A DNA stretch of 21,187 nucleotides from CALAED01 sp937891035 (GTDB lineage Bacteria; Actinomycetota; Actinomycetes; Streptosporangiales; Streptosporangiaceae), in NCBI GenBank assembly GCA_035642125.1, contig DASQSZ010000473.1:1-21187 (forward strand), read 5' to 3'. The position numbers and the translations under genes were made by a program. Below are positions 6,638 through 13,568 of the stretch, piece after piece. Each line of letters opens with the position of its first letter. Position 1 is the first letter of the stretch. Under the pieces are notes generated by a model. The model was not told the origin of the DNA and did no database searches. It saw only the letters and a program-made list of their open reading frames with translations.

Positions 6638-8784
6638 ATGACAGATCGCATTTCCGGCTTCTCGTCCTGCACGTCCTGGTGGCCTCTTTGCTGGTGTCGC
6701 TGGCCGGCCGGCTGTGGTACCTGCAGGTGCTCAACGGCGATCGCTACCAGCGGGTCGCCGCGGAGAACCGCACCCGCGACATCGTGGTGCCGGCCGTGCG
6801 CGGTCAGATCCTCGACGACGTCGGCCGCCCGCTGGTCCGCAACCGCACCGCTCTCGTCGTGTCCGTGGATCGCACGGTGCTGTCCCGGCAACCCGATGGC
6901 GGCACCGCGATGCTCAAGCGGCTGGCCAAGGTGCTGGGCACCTCCCAGCGCAACCTCGCGGAACGGGTCCGGCTCTGCGCGCCAGGCATCAAGCGGCCCT
7001 GCTGGCCAGGTTCGCCCTACCAGCCGATCCCCGTCGACGACCGCGTCTCGATGCGGGTCGCCTTGCAGATCATGGAGCGGCAGGAGGACTTCCCCGGCGT
7101 GACCGCGCAGGTCCAGGCGGTCCGGCAGTTCCCGGAGCCGGGCGGCGCCGGCGCCGCCCAGGCGCTCGGCTACCTTCAGCCGATCACCCAAGAGGAGCTT
7201 GACCGACGCAAGGGCCTCAAAGTGACCGGCTTCAGCGGCGTGGACCTGATCGGGCGGGACGGGCTCGAGGGTCGGTACGACGCCGACCTGCGCGGCTCGC
7301 CCGGCGTCCGCACCGTCATGGTCGACAGCAAGGGCCGGGTCACCGGCACCGCCCGCGAGCAGCCCCCTGTGCCCGGCAACAACCTCATCACCAGCATCGA
7401 CGCCCGGGTGCAGGGCATCGTGGAAAAGTCGCTCGACCGGGCGGTCGACCGCGCCCGCGACCTGGGCAACAAGGGGGACGCCGCGGCCGGTGTGGTGCTC
7501 GACGTACGGACCGGCCGGATAATCGCGCTGGCCAGCTACCCGACCTACGACCCGAGCATCTGGGCCGGCGGCGTCACCCAGGAGCAGTACGACCGGCTGC
7601 TCGGCGCGGGCAATGGTCAGCCGCTGATCTCGCGCGCCGTCCAAGGGCAGTTCGCGCCGGGATCCACGTTCAAGATCTCCTCGGTGGCCGCCGCCGTCGG
7701 CGCCGGCAACAGCCTGAACGGCACCTACCCCTGTCCCGGGTCGTACCGGGTAGGCGACCGGGCGTTCCGCAACTTCGAGGGCGAGGCGCACGGCCCGATG
7801 AACCTGCACAAAGGCCTCGTCGTCTCCTGCGACACGATTTTTTACAAGTTCGCCTACGAGGAATGGCTGCGTGACGGCGGCACCCGTCCGGCCAAAAAGC
7901 CCAAGGACCCGATGGTGAAGATGGCCGAGGGGCACGGCTTCGGCAAGCCGACCGGCATCGACCTGCCCAACGAGTCGACCGGCCGGATCCCCGACCGGGC
8001 CTGGAAGAAGCAGTACTGGGAGACCACCAAGAAGGCCGTCTGCAAGGCGGCCAAGAACGGGTACCCCGATGTGGCCCGCACCGATCCGAGCCGGGCGGCC
8101 TACTTGAAGGCGATCGCCGCCGAGAACTGCGCGGACGGCTATATCTGGCGGGCCGGTGACGCCGCGAACCTGTCCGTCGGGCAGGGCGACGTGCTGGTGA
8201 CCCCGCTGCAGTTGGCCAGGGCGTACGCGGCGCTGGCCAACGGCGGCACGCTGTGGGAGCCGCGCCTCGGGCGCGCGGTGGTGGCCCCCGACGGCACGCT
8301 GGTGCGCGAGATCGACCCGGTCAAGGCCGGCCGGCTGCCGGTCAGCGGCCGGGTGCTGTCGTACATCCGCGGCGCGCTCGCCGACGTGCCCAAGAACGGC
8401 ACGGCGGCCGGCGCGTTCAACGGCTTCGACTTCGACAAGCTGTCGGTGGCCGGCAAGACGGGCACCGCCGAGGTCTTCGGCAAGAAGGACACCTCGTGGT
8501 TCGCCTCGTTCGCGCCCGCCAAACGCCCGCGGTACGCGGTCGTGGTGATGGTCTCGCAGGCCGGGACGGGCGGGCAGGTCGCCGCTCCGGCGGTGCGCGA
8601 GATCTACGAGGGCATCTACGGGCTCGGCGACGTCAAGGAGGCCGCGCTGCCGAAAGGCGTGCCGCCGGCCAAGCTGCCCGAGATCCGTCCCGACGGCACG
8701 GTGGAGGCACCCTCCGGCTACTCCCTCGGTCCGATCGCCCCGCCGTCGGGCGAGCCGACCACGGCACCGAGGAAGAGCGGATGA
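6634..8784 (+). CDS. mrdA: Penicillin-binding protein 2 (class B PBP, peptidoglycan D,D-transpeptidase)
   Basis: Crosslinks peptidoglycan for lateral-wall elongation, working with RodA and activated by MreC. It has 716 residues: one N-terminal membrane anchor at about residues 8-28, the PBP dimerisation/pedestal domain at about 45-225 (AVRGQILDDVGRPLV, then GFSGVDLIGRDGLEGRYDADLRG), and the transpeptidase domain at about 275-660. The catalytic motifs are complete: S344-T-F-K347 (nucleophile Ser344), S398-C-D400 as the SxN-equivalent, and K608-T-G610. Cysteine pairs at 115/123 and 470/499 are candidates for disulfides outside the membrane. ATG 6634 opens with MNDRSHFRLLVLHVL; an ATG at 6619 would add MGERA. 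Neither has a strong ribosome binding site, which suggests coupling to the preceding mini-ORF or mreD. The stop overlaps an ATG at 8781. Confidence 0.95.
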   Translation: MNDRSHFRLLVLHVLVASLLVSLAGRLWYLQVLNGDRYQRVAAENRTRDIVVPAVRGQILDDVGRPLVRNRTALVVSVDRTVLSRQPDGGTAMLKRLAKVLGTSQRNLAERVRLCAPGIKRPCWPGSPYQPIPVDDRVSMRVALQIMERQEDFPGVTAQVQAVRQFPEPGGAGAAQALGYLQPITQEELDRRKGLKVTGFSGVDLIGRDGLEGRYDADLRGSPGVRTVMVDSKGRVTGTAREQPPVPGNNLITSIDARVQGIVEKSLDRAVDRARDLGNKGDAAAGVVLDVRTGRIIALASYPTYDPSIWAGGVTQEQYDRLLGAGNGQPLISRAVQGQFAPGSTFKISSVAAAVGAGNSLNGTYPCPGSYRVGDRAFRNFEGEAHGPMNLHKGLVVSCDTIFYKFAYEEWLRDGGTRPAKKPKDPMVKMAEGHGFGKPTGIDLPNESTGRIPDRAWKKQYWETTKKAVCKAAKNGYPDVARTDPSRAAYLKAIAAENCADGYIWRAGDAANLSVGQGDVLVTPLQLARAYAALANGGTLWEPRLGRAVVAPDGTLVREIDPVKAGRLPVSGRVLSYIRGALADVPKNGTAAGAFNGFDFDKLSVAGKTGTAEVFGKKDTSWFASFAPAKRPRYAVVVMVSQAGTGGQVAAPAVREIYEGIYGLGDVKEAALPKGVPPAKLPEIRPDGTVEAPSGYSLGPIAPPSGEPTTAPRKSG

Positions 8785-8795
8785 TCGAGCGATGA
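8781..8795 (+). other. Four-codon minicistron (MIER) linking mrdA and rodA
   Basis: The mrdA stop TGA (8782-8784) overlaps an ATG at 8781, which is preceded by GGAAG (8771-8775) at 5 nt. This frame reads Met-Ile-Glu-Arg and stops at a TGA (8793-8795) that itself overlaps the ATG at 8792, taken as the rodA start. Two consecutive ATGA overlaps therefore relay from mrdA to rodA. Whether it is translated is unknown. Confidence 0.35.
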
Positions 8796-9982
8796 TCGAC
8801 GGATCGCGGATGATCGAGGGCTACGGTGTCCGCCGGTCGTGGACGCGGCGGGTGACGGCGCGCGAGTCGCCGCTGCGCCGCCTCGACTGGCCGCTCATGC
8901 TCGCGGTCGCCGCGCTGTCCATCTTCGGCGCGGTCTTGGTCTGGTCGGCCACGCGGGCGGCGTTGACCGAGCAGGGCAGCGACCCGCAGTCCTTCCTCAA
9001 GCGGCACCTGCTCAACCTCGTGATCGGGTTCGTGCTCGGCGGACTTGTCGCGATGCTGGACTATCGGCTGATGCGGGCGTACGCGCCGATCTTGTATGTC
9101 GTGTCCTGCGTCGGGTTGATCGCCGTGCTGAGCCCGCTCGGCGCCACGATCAACGGCTCGCACTCATGGATCGTGCTCGGCGGCGGGTTCCAGGTGCAGC
9201 CGTCGGAGTTCGCCAAGGTGGGTCTGGTCGGCCTGCTCGCGATGATCCTCGGTGAACCGCGCGACGGCGAGGTCGGCCCCGGCCAGCGGGACATCCTGCT
9301 CGCCCTCGGGCTGGCCGGGTTGCCGGCTGTGCTGATCTTGTTGCAGCCCGACCTCGGGACCACCCTGGTGTTCGCTGCGGTCATCCTCGGCATGCTGGCC
9401 ATTTCGGGCGTACGGAAGGCCTGGCTCGTCGGGCTGGGCGCGGCCGCGGCGGGCGGCGGGCTCGCCGTGTGGTGGCTCGGCATCTTGAAGCCGTACCAGA
9501 TCGCCCGCTTCACCGCCTTCGCCAACCCGGCCGCCGACCCGCGGGGCGCCGGGTACAACGCCCGGCAGGCCCGCATCGCGGTCGGCTCCGGCGGGATCTT
9601 CGGCAAGGGCCTGTTCGAGGGCGGCCAGACCAACGGGCAGTTCGTCCCCGAACAGCAGACCGACTTCATCTTCACGGTGGCCGGCGAGGAACTCGGCTTC
9701 GTCGGCGCCGCGGTGATCTTGGCTCTGCTCGGCCTGATCCTGTGGCGCGGGCTGCGCATCGCCACCCAGGCGGCCGACCTGTTCGGCCGGCTGCTCGCCA
9801 CCGGCGCCGTGTGCTGGCTGGCTTTCCAGACCTTCGAGAACATCGGGATGACCGTCGGCATCATGCCGATCACCGGTCTGCCGCTGCCCTTCGTGTCGTA
9901 CGGAGGTTCGGCGACCTTCGCCAACATGATCGCCTTGGGCCTGCTCCAGGCCGTCCACCTCAGACGCACCCCCTTCGACTGA
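8792..9982 (+). CDS. rodA: Peptidoglycan glycosyltransferase RodA (SEDS family)
   Basis: Polymerises lipid II into glycan strands as the partner of PBP2 in the elongasome. It has 396 residues and about ten transmembrane helices after a short basic N-terminus (to about residue 30). SEDS signatures are GSHSWIVLGG...QPSEFAKVGL, LQPDLGTTLVF, the long extracellular loop with QTDFIFTVAGEELGF, where Asp291 sits at the position of the proposed catalytic aspartate, and the C-terminal GIMPITGLPLPFVSYGGSATFANMIALGLL. The FtsW paralogue has the same motifs, but the mre/mrdA neighbourhood assigns RodA. The ATG at 8792 has no ribosome binding site at normal spacing; ATG 8810, six codons later, is an alternative. 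The repeated ATGATCGA words at 8781, 8792 and 8810 leave the start uncertain. Confidence 0.94.
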   Translation: MIDGSRMIEGYGVRRSWTRRVTARESPLRRLDWPLMLAVAALSIFGAVLVWSATRAALTEQGSDPQSFLKRHLLNLVIGFVLGGLVAMLDYRLMRAYAPILYVVSCVGLIAVLSPLGATINGSHSWIVLGGGFQVQPSEFAKVGLVGLLAMILGEPRDGEVGPGQRDILLALGLAGLPAVLILLQPDLGTTLVFAAVILGMLAISGVRKAWLVGLGAAAAGGGLAVWWLGILKPYQIARFTAFANPAADPRGAGYNARQARIAVGSGGIFGKGLFEGGQTNGQFVPEQQTDFIFTVAGEELGFVGAAVILALLGLILWRGLRIATQAADLFGRLLATGAVCWLAFQTFENIGMTVGIMPITGLPLPFVSYGGSATFANMIALGLLQAVHLRRTPFD

Positions 9983-9991
9983 AGACGTGGT

Positions 9992-10006
9992 CATGCGTCA
10001 CGCATG
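9992..10006. repeat. Perfect 6-bp inverted repeat just after rodA
   Basis: CATGCG and CGCATG flank the three bases TCA, 9 nt after the rodA stop. It can form a tight hairpin without a T tract, so it could be a weak terminator for the mre operon or a binding site upstream of the next gene. Confidence 0.45.
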
Positions 10007-10054
10007 GCGGATGCCTTGACTACATGGCGTGTTCGGGTGGCGGCCATGTCCAGC

Positions 10055-10085
10055 TTGTCTGAACGCGAACATGGGGATCTACACT
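10055..10085 (+). promoter_or_regulatory. Probable promoter of a leaderless transcript
   Basis: TTGTCT (10055-10060) and TACACT (10080-10085, TANNNT) are separated by 19 nt. The -10 box ends 6 nt before the GTG at 10092, so transcription would start at or next to that codon. No ribosome binding site precedes any candidate start of this gene, as expected for a leaderless mRNA. Confidence 0.5.
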
Positions 10086-10091
10086 TCGGTT

Positions 10092-11213
10092 GTGAGGTGG
10101 CAGAAGCGACGAGAAGGCTCGGGGCGCGGCGATGACCCGTTCGCATCGGCGCGGGGCGGCGGGTTAACCGAGCCGGAGGGTACGGGGACGGGGCCACCCC
10201 GCGCATCCGGCCTCGACCAGCGGCTCGATGAGGCAGTCGAGCAGTGTCACGCAGGGCAAGGGGGTTCGGCCCTGGTCAGCGCCGAGAACGGGATCCTCGC
10301 CCACCTTGATCGCTTCGCTGATGATGAGCCCTTTACGATCGATATGGCACGGGCGTTGTCCCGGCACGCGGAGGTGCTCCACCGGTTCGGTGATCCTGAC
10401 CTAGCCGTAGCCGCCGCCGATCTCGCGCTCCGTACCTTCATGAATCGGCGGGATGAGATCAACCGGACCGCCAACGCGAAAAGAATCCACGTTCCCGCCT
10501 TCGTCCGGGCGGGCCTGATAGCCGCGGATATTCATGAGCGGTTCGGTCGGCACAGCATCGCGGCGAGCGCCAAGAGGCTCGCCATGGAGGCCGCTCCGGC
10601 GTCCCCCGGGGTCGAGTTCGAGCGGCCGGTGCCTCTGCTGGCCGACATGACTGTGGCGCTGGCGTTGGACCGCGTCCCACCGCCGGCCGGCACGGGGCCG
10701 GCACCGGCGGTGCTCGGGGAAATCAAGAGCTCTGTGACGGCCCCGGCGACCGACTGTTCTCTCATCGCATCATCCCAGCGGTGCATGGACGAAGATGCCA
10801 TGGTCATCGCAGAAATCTTCGCCAAGTGCGCCGAGGTGACCCTGGAGGACGACCCGGCCGCGGGCCTCCGCCTGGGTCTCGAATCTCACGTGGTGTACGC
10901 GCGCCAGTCGGAACGGCAGACCCCTGAGATGCGCTACAACATGGGCGAGCACGGACCGACCTGGGCGCGCACGCTGGTGTTGTGCTCTCAAACCTGTGAA
11001 CGTCATCAGCTGCGTGATCTCGCCCTCGACCTCGCCTCTTGGATGGGCGGCGTGGTCAACGCCCTGGTGCCGTTCGCGTTCATTGATGACGAGGTTCGGT
11101 CTGTCATGCGGACCTGTTTGACGTGGCATGTCGAGCTCTTGACCGAGGCCGGCGAATCGCAAGGTGCGGCCGAGGCCGCACAAGTGCTCCAAACCATCGA
11201 GGGTCTCGGTTAA
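10092..11213 (+). CDS. Uncharacterised helical (TPR-like) protein
   Basis: I do not recognise this protein by family. From the GTG at 10092 it has 373 residues. The first 40 or so are Gly/Arg/Pro-rich and probably disordered; the rest is Ala/Leu-rich helix. Helical hairpins resembling tetratricopeptide repeats occur around residues 75-110 (ARALSRHAEVLHRFGDPDLA, then VAAADLALRTF) and 140-165, and again in the last 130 residues, with a polar linker at about 195-225. It has no signal peptide or membrane segment and looks cytoplasmic. Earlier in-frame starts exist (ATG 10071, GTG 10029), but 10092 fits the promoter position best. It stands alone between rodA and the radical SAM gene with its own promoter. 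It might be a regulator or a scaffold; no function is assigned. Confidence 0.7.
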   Translation: MRWQKRREGSGRGDDPFASARGGGLTEPEGTGTGPPRASGLDQRLDEAVEQCHAGQGGSALVSAENGILAHLDRFADDEPFTIDMARALSRHAEVLHRFGDPDLAVAAADLALRTFMNRRDEINRTANAKRIHVPAFVRAGLIAADIHERFGRHSIAASAKRLAMEAAPASPGVEFERPVPLLADMTVALALDRVPPPAGTGPAPAVLGEIKSSVTAPATDCSLIASSQRCMDEDAMVIAEIFAKCAEVTLEDDPAAGLRLGLESHVVYARQSERQTPEMRYNMGEHGPTWARTLVLCSQTCERHQLRDLALDLASWMGGVVNALVPFAFIDDEVRSVMRTCLTWHVELLTEAGESQGAAEAAQVLQTIEGLG

Positions 11214-11359
11214 TCAACCACAGGTGCTACGTCGCAAGGGCACTTGTCGCGGCGCATGCCGGGCGGGCACGGCGGAGCACGTGGACTTGATAGCGAAGCA
11301 GGCGATCGCGAGGCGTAGGCTGGTGGTCGATCCCACGCCTGATCTCGGAGGCTTCCGTC

Positions 11360-13285
11360 ATGCCCATTGAGTCGATCTTTCCGCGCTTGGAGCCGCTGCT
11401 GCCCCTCGTGCAAAAGCCGATTCAGTACGTGGGCGGCGAGCTCAACTCGTGCGTCAAGGACTGGGACGAGGCCGCGGTGCGGTGGGCGCTGATGTATCCG
11501 GACGCCTACGAGGTCGGCCTGCCCAACCAGGGCGTCCAGATCCTGTACGAGATCCTCAACGAGCGCCCCGGCGTGCTGGCGGAGCGGACCTACAGCGTGT
11601 GGCCCGACCTCGAGGCGCTGATGCGCGAGCACGCGATTCCACAGTTCACCGTCGAGGGGCACCGGCCCGTGGGAGCCTTCGACGCGCTCGGGGTGAGCTT
11701 CGCGACCGAGCTCGGCTACACCAACCTGCTGACCGCGCTCGACCTCGCCGGCATACCGCTGGCGGCGGCCGAACGTACCGACGAGCACCCCATCGTGATC
11801 GCGGGTGGGCACGCCGCGTTCAACCCCGAGCCGATCGCCGGCTTCCTCGACGCGGCGGTGCTCGGTGACGGCGAGCAGATCGTGCTGGCCATCACCGAGG
11901 TCATCAGGGAGTGGAAGGCCGAGGGCCGGCCGGGCGGGCGCGCGGAGCTGCTGCTGCGGCTCGCGAAGTCCGGCGGGGTGTACGTGCCGGCGTTCTATGA
12001 CGTGACCTACCTGCCGGACGGGCGGATCCAGCGGGTCGCCCCGAACCGCCCAGGCGTGCCGTGGCGGGTGGCCAAGCACACGGTGACGGACCTCGACCAG
12101 TGGCCGTACCCGAAGAAGCCGCTGGTGCCGCTGGCCGAGACCGTGCATGAGCGCTACAGCGTGGAGATCTTCCGCGGCTGCACGCGGGGCTGCCGGTTTT
12201 GCCAGGCGGGCATGATCACCCGGCCGGTGCGGGAGCGATCGATCACCACGATCGGCGACATGGTGGAGGGCGGGATCCGGGCGTCGGGCCTGAACGAGGT
12301 CGGCCTGTTGTCGCTGTCCAGCGCCGACCACAGCGAGATCGGCGATATCGCCAAGGGCCTCGCCGACCGGTACGAGGGCACGAACACCTCGCTGTCGCTG
12401 CCGTCGACGAGGGTGGACGCGTTCAACATCACCCTGGCCAACGAGTTCTCGCGGGGCGGGCGTCGCTCCGGGCTGACCTTCGCGCCCGAAGGCGGCTCCG
12501 AGCGGATGCGCAAGGTGATCAACAAGATGGTCACCGAGGACGACCTGATCCGTACGGTGACGACCGCGTACGAGCATGGCTGGCGGCAGGTCAAGCTCTA
12601 CTTCATGTGCGGGTTGCCGACGGAGACCGACGAGGACGTGCTGGCCATCGCCGACATGGCCCGCCGGGTCATCCAGGCGGGCCGCGAGGCCACCGGCCGG
12701 CGCGACATCCGCTGCACGGTCTCCATCGGCGGCTTCGTGCCAAAGCCGCACACCCCGTTCCAATGGGCGGCCCAATGCGACCACGAGACCGTCGACCGGC
12801 GGCTGCACGCGCTCCGCGACACCCTGCGCGGCGACCGGCGGTACGGTCGCGCCATCGGCCTGCGCTACCACGACGGAAAGCCGTCGATCATCGAGGGCCT
12901 GCTGTCCAGGGGCGACCGCCGCGTGGGCGCTGTGATCAAGGCCGTGTGGGAGGCGGGCGGCCGTTTCGACGGCTGGTCGGAGCACTTCTCCTTCGAACGC
13001 TGGGCTGCCTGCGCTGAACAGGCCCTCGCCGGCGAGCCGGTCGACCTGGACTGGTACACCGTGCGCGAGCGCGACGAGGTCGAGGTGCTGCCATGGGACC
13101 ACCTCGACGCCGGCCTCGACCGCGAATGGCTCTGGCAGGACTGGCGGGACGCGATCGACGAGGTCGAGGTCGACGACTGCCGGTGGACGCCGTGCTACGA
13201 CTGCGGCGTGTGTCCCACAATGGGGACCGAGATCCAGATCGGTCCGAGCGGCCGCAAGCTCCTCCCGCTCAGCGTCGTCGGCTGA
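11360..13285 (+). CDS. B12-binding-like/radical SAM protein, TIGR03960 type
   Basis: A 641-residue radical SAM enzyme of the uncharacterised TIGR03960 family. The N-terminal half has a cobalamin-binding-like Rossmann region at about residues 105-190 (FDALGVSFATELGYTNLL, IVIAGGHAAFNPEPI, AVLGDGE). The radical SAM core follows with C274-TRG-C278-RF-C281 (CxxxCxxC) binding the 4Fe-4S cluster, then TFAPEGGSERMRKVINK and YFMCGLPTETDEDV typical of the TIM-barrel half. The C-terminus has extra cysteines C607, C612, C615 and C618 (DCRWTPCYDCGVC), likely a second metal or Fe-S site. Start: ATG with GGAGG at 11347-11351, 8 nt upstream; TAGGCT at 11316-11321 is a possible -10 box. The family is usually followed by a DUF2344/TIGR03936 gene and ribonuclease E/G; neither follows here. 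A role in tRNA or RNA modification has been guessed but is not established. Confidence 0.9.
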   Translation: MPIESIFPRLEPLLPLVQKPIQYVGGELNSCVKDWDEAAVRWALMYPDAYEVGLPNQGVQILYEILNERPGVLAERTYSVWPDLEALMREHAIPQFTVEGHRPVGAFDALGVSFATELGYTNLLTALDLAGIPLAAAERTDEHPIVIAGGHAAFNPEPIAGFLDAAVLGDGEQIVLAITEVIREWKAEGRPGGRAELLLRLAKSGGVYVPAFYDVTYLPDGRIQRVAPNRPGVPWRVAKHTVTDLDQWPYPKKPLVPLAETVHERYSVEIFRGCTRGCRFCQAGMITRPVRERSITTIGDMVEGGIRASGLNEVGLLSLSSADHSEIGDIAKGLADRYEGTNTSLSLPSTRVDAFNITLANEFSRGGRRSGLTFAPEGGSERMRKVINKMVTEDDLIRTVTTAYEHGWRQVKLYFMCGLPTETDEDVLAIADMARRVIQAGREATGRRDIRCTVSIGGFVPKPHTPFQWAAQCDHETVDRRLHALRDTLRGDRRYGRAIGLRYHDGKPSIIEGLLSRGDRRVGAVIKAVWEAGGRFDGWSEHFSFERWAACAEQALAGEPVDLDWYTVRERDEVEVLPWDHLDAGLDREWLWQDWRDAIDEVEVDDCRWTPCYDCGVCPTMGTEIQIGPSGRKLLPLSVVG

Positions 13286-13483
13286 GGACGACACATTGGG
13301 TTAATTGAACGGACGGCGAATTGCGGCTTAATCCGCATCGGCCGGCACCTGACGCGATCCGCGATTATCGTCCGTGATCACGCTTTGAACAGGGAAAATC
13401 CGCCTTTGTCGAGCGTTCGCCGAGCCCATGCATGATCCATAAATGGGTGCCGCGTCCTTTGGCGGCCTGCGCGCGAATCCCGC

Positions 13484-13530
13484 TAAACTCGTCGCCCGCA
13501 TCGAGCATTTTTATGCCCCGCCGAAGGAGA
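13484..13530 (+). promoter_or_regulatory. Candidate -10 box and ribosome binding site for the glycan operon
   Basis: The 13286-13568 gap (283 bases) holds no gene I can support. Within it TAAACT (13484-13489) fits TANNNT but has no good -35 at 17-18 nt, and AAGGAGA (13524-13530) is a strong Shine-Dalgarno sequence that lies 38 nt before the oxidoreductase GTG. A TTG at 13540 lies 9 nt after this site and opens a short frame ending at 13572. A weak 5-bp hairpin (TGCGG/CCGCA, 13322-13337) follows the radical SAM gene. Confidence 0.35.
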
Positions 13531-13568
13531 GTGCCGCCCTTGCCCGAGGTGACCGAGGCGGCGGTGTG

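Noticed and set aside
11210..13294. 694-codon reverse-strand open frame opposite the radical SAM gene
   Set aside because: The forward frame has complete radical SAM motifs and a good ribosome binding site; the reverse frame is a product of high third-position GC and shows no protein-like motifs.
13322..13337. TGCGG/CCGCA hairpin after the radical SAM gene as a terminator
   Set aside because: Only 5 bp of stem and no T tract; too weak to list as a terminator.
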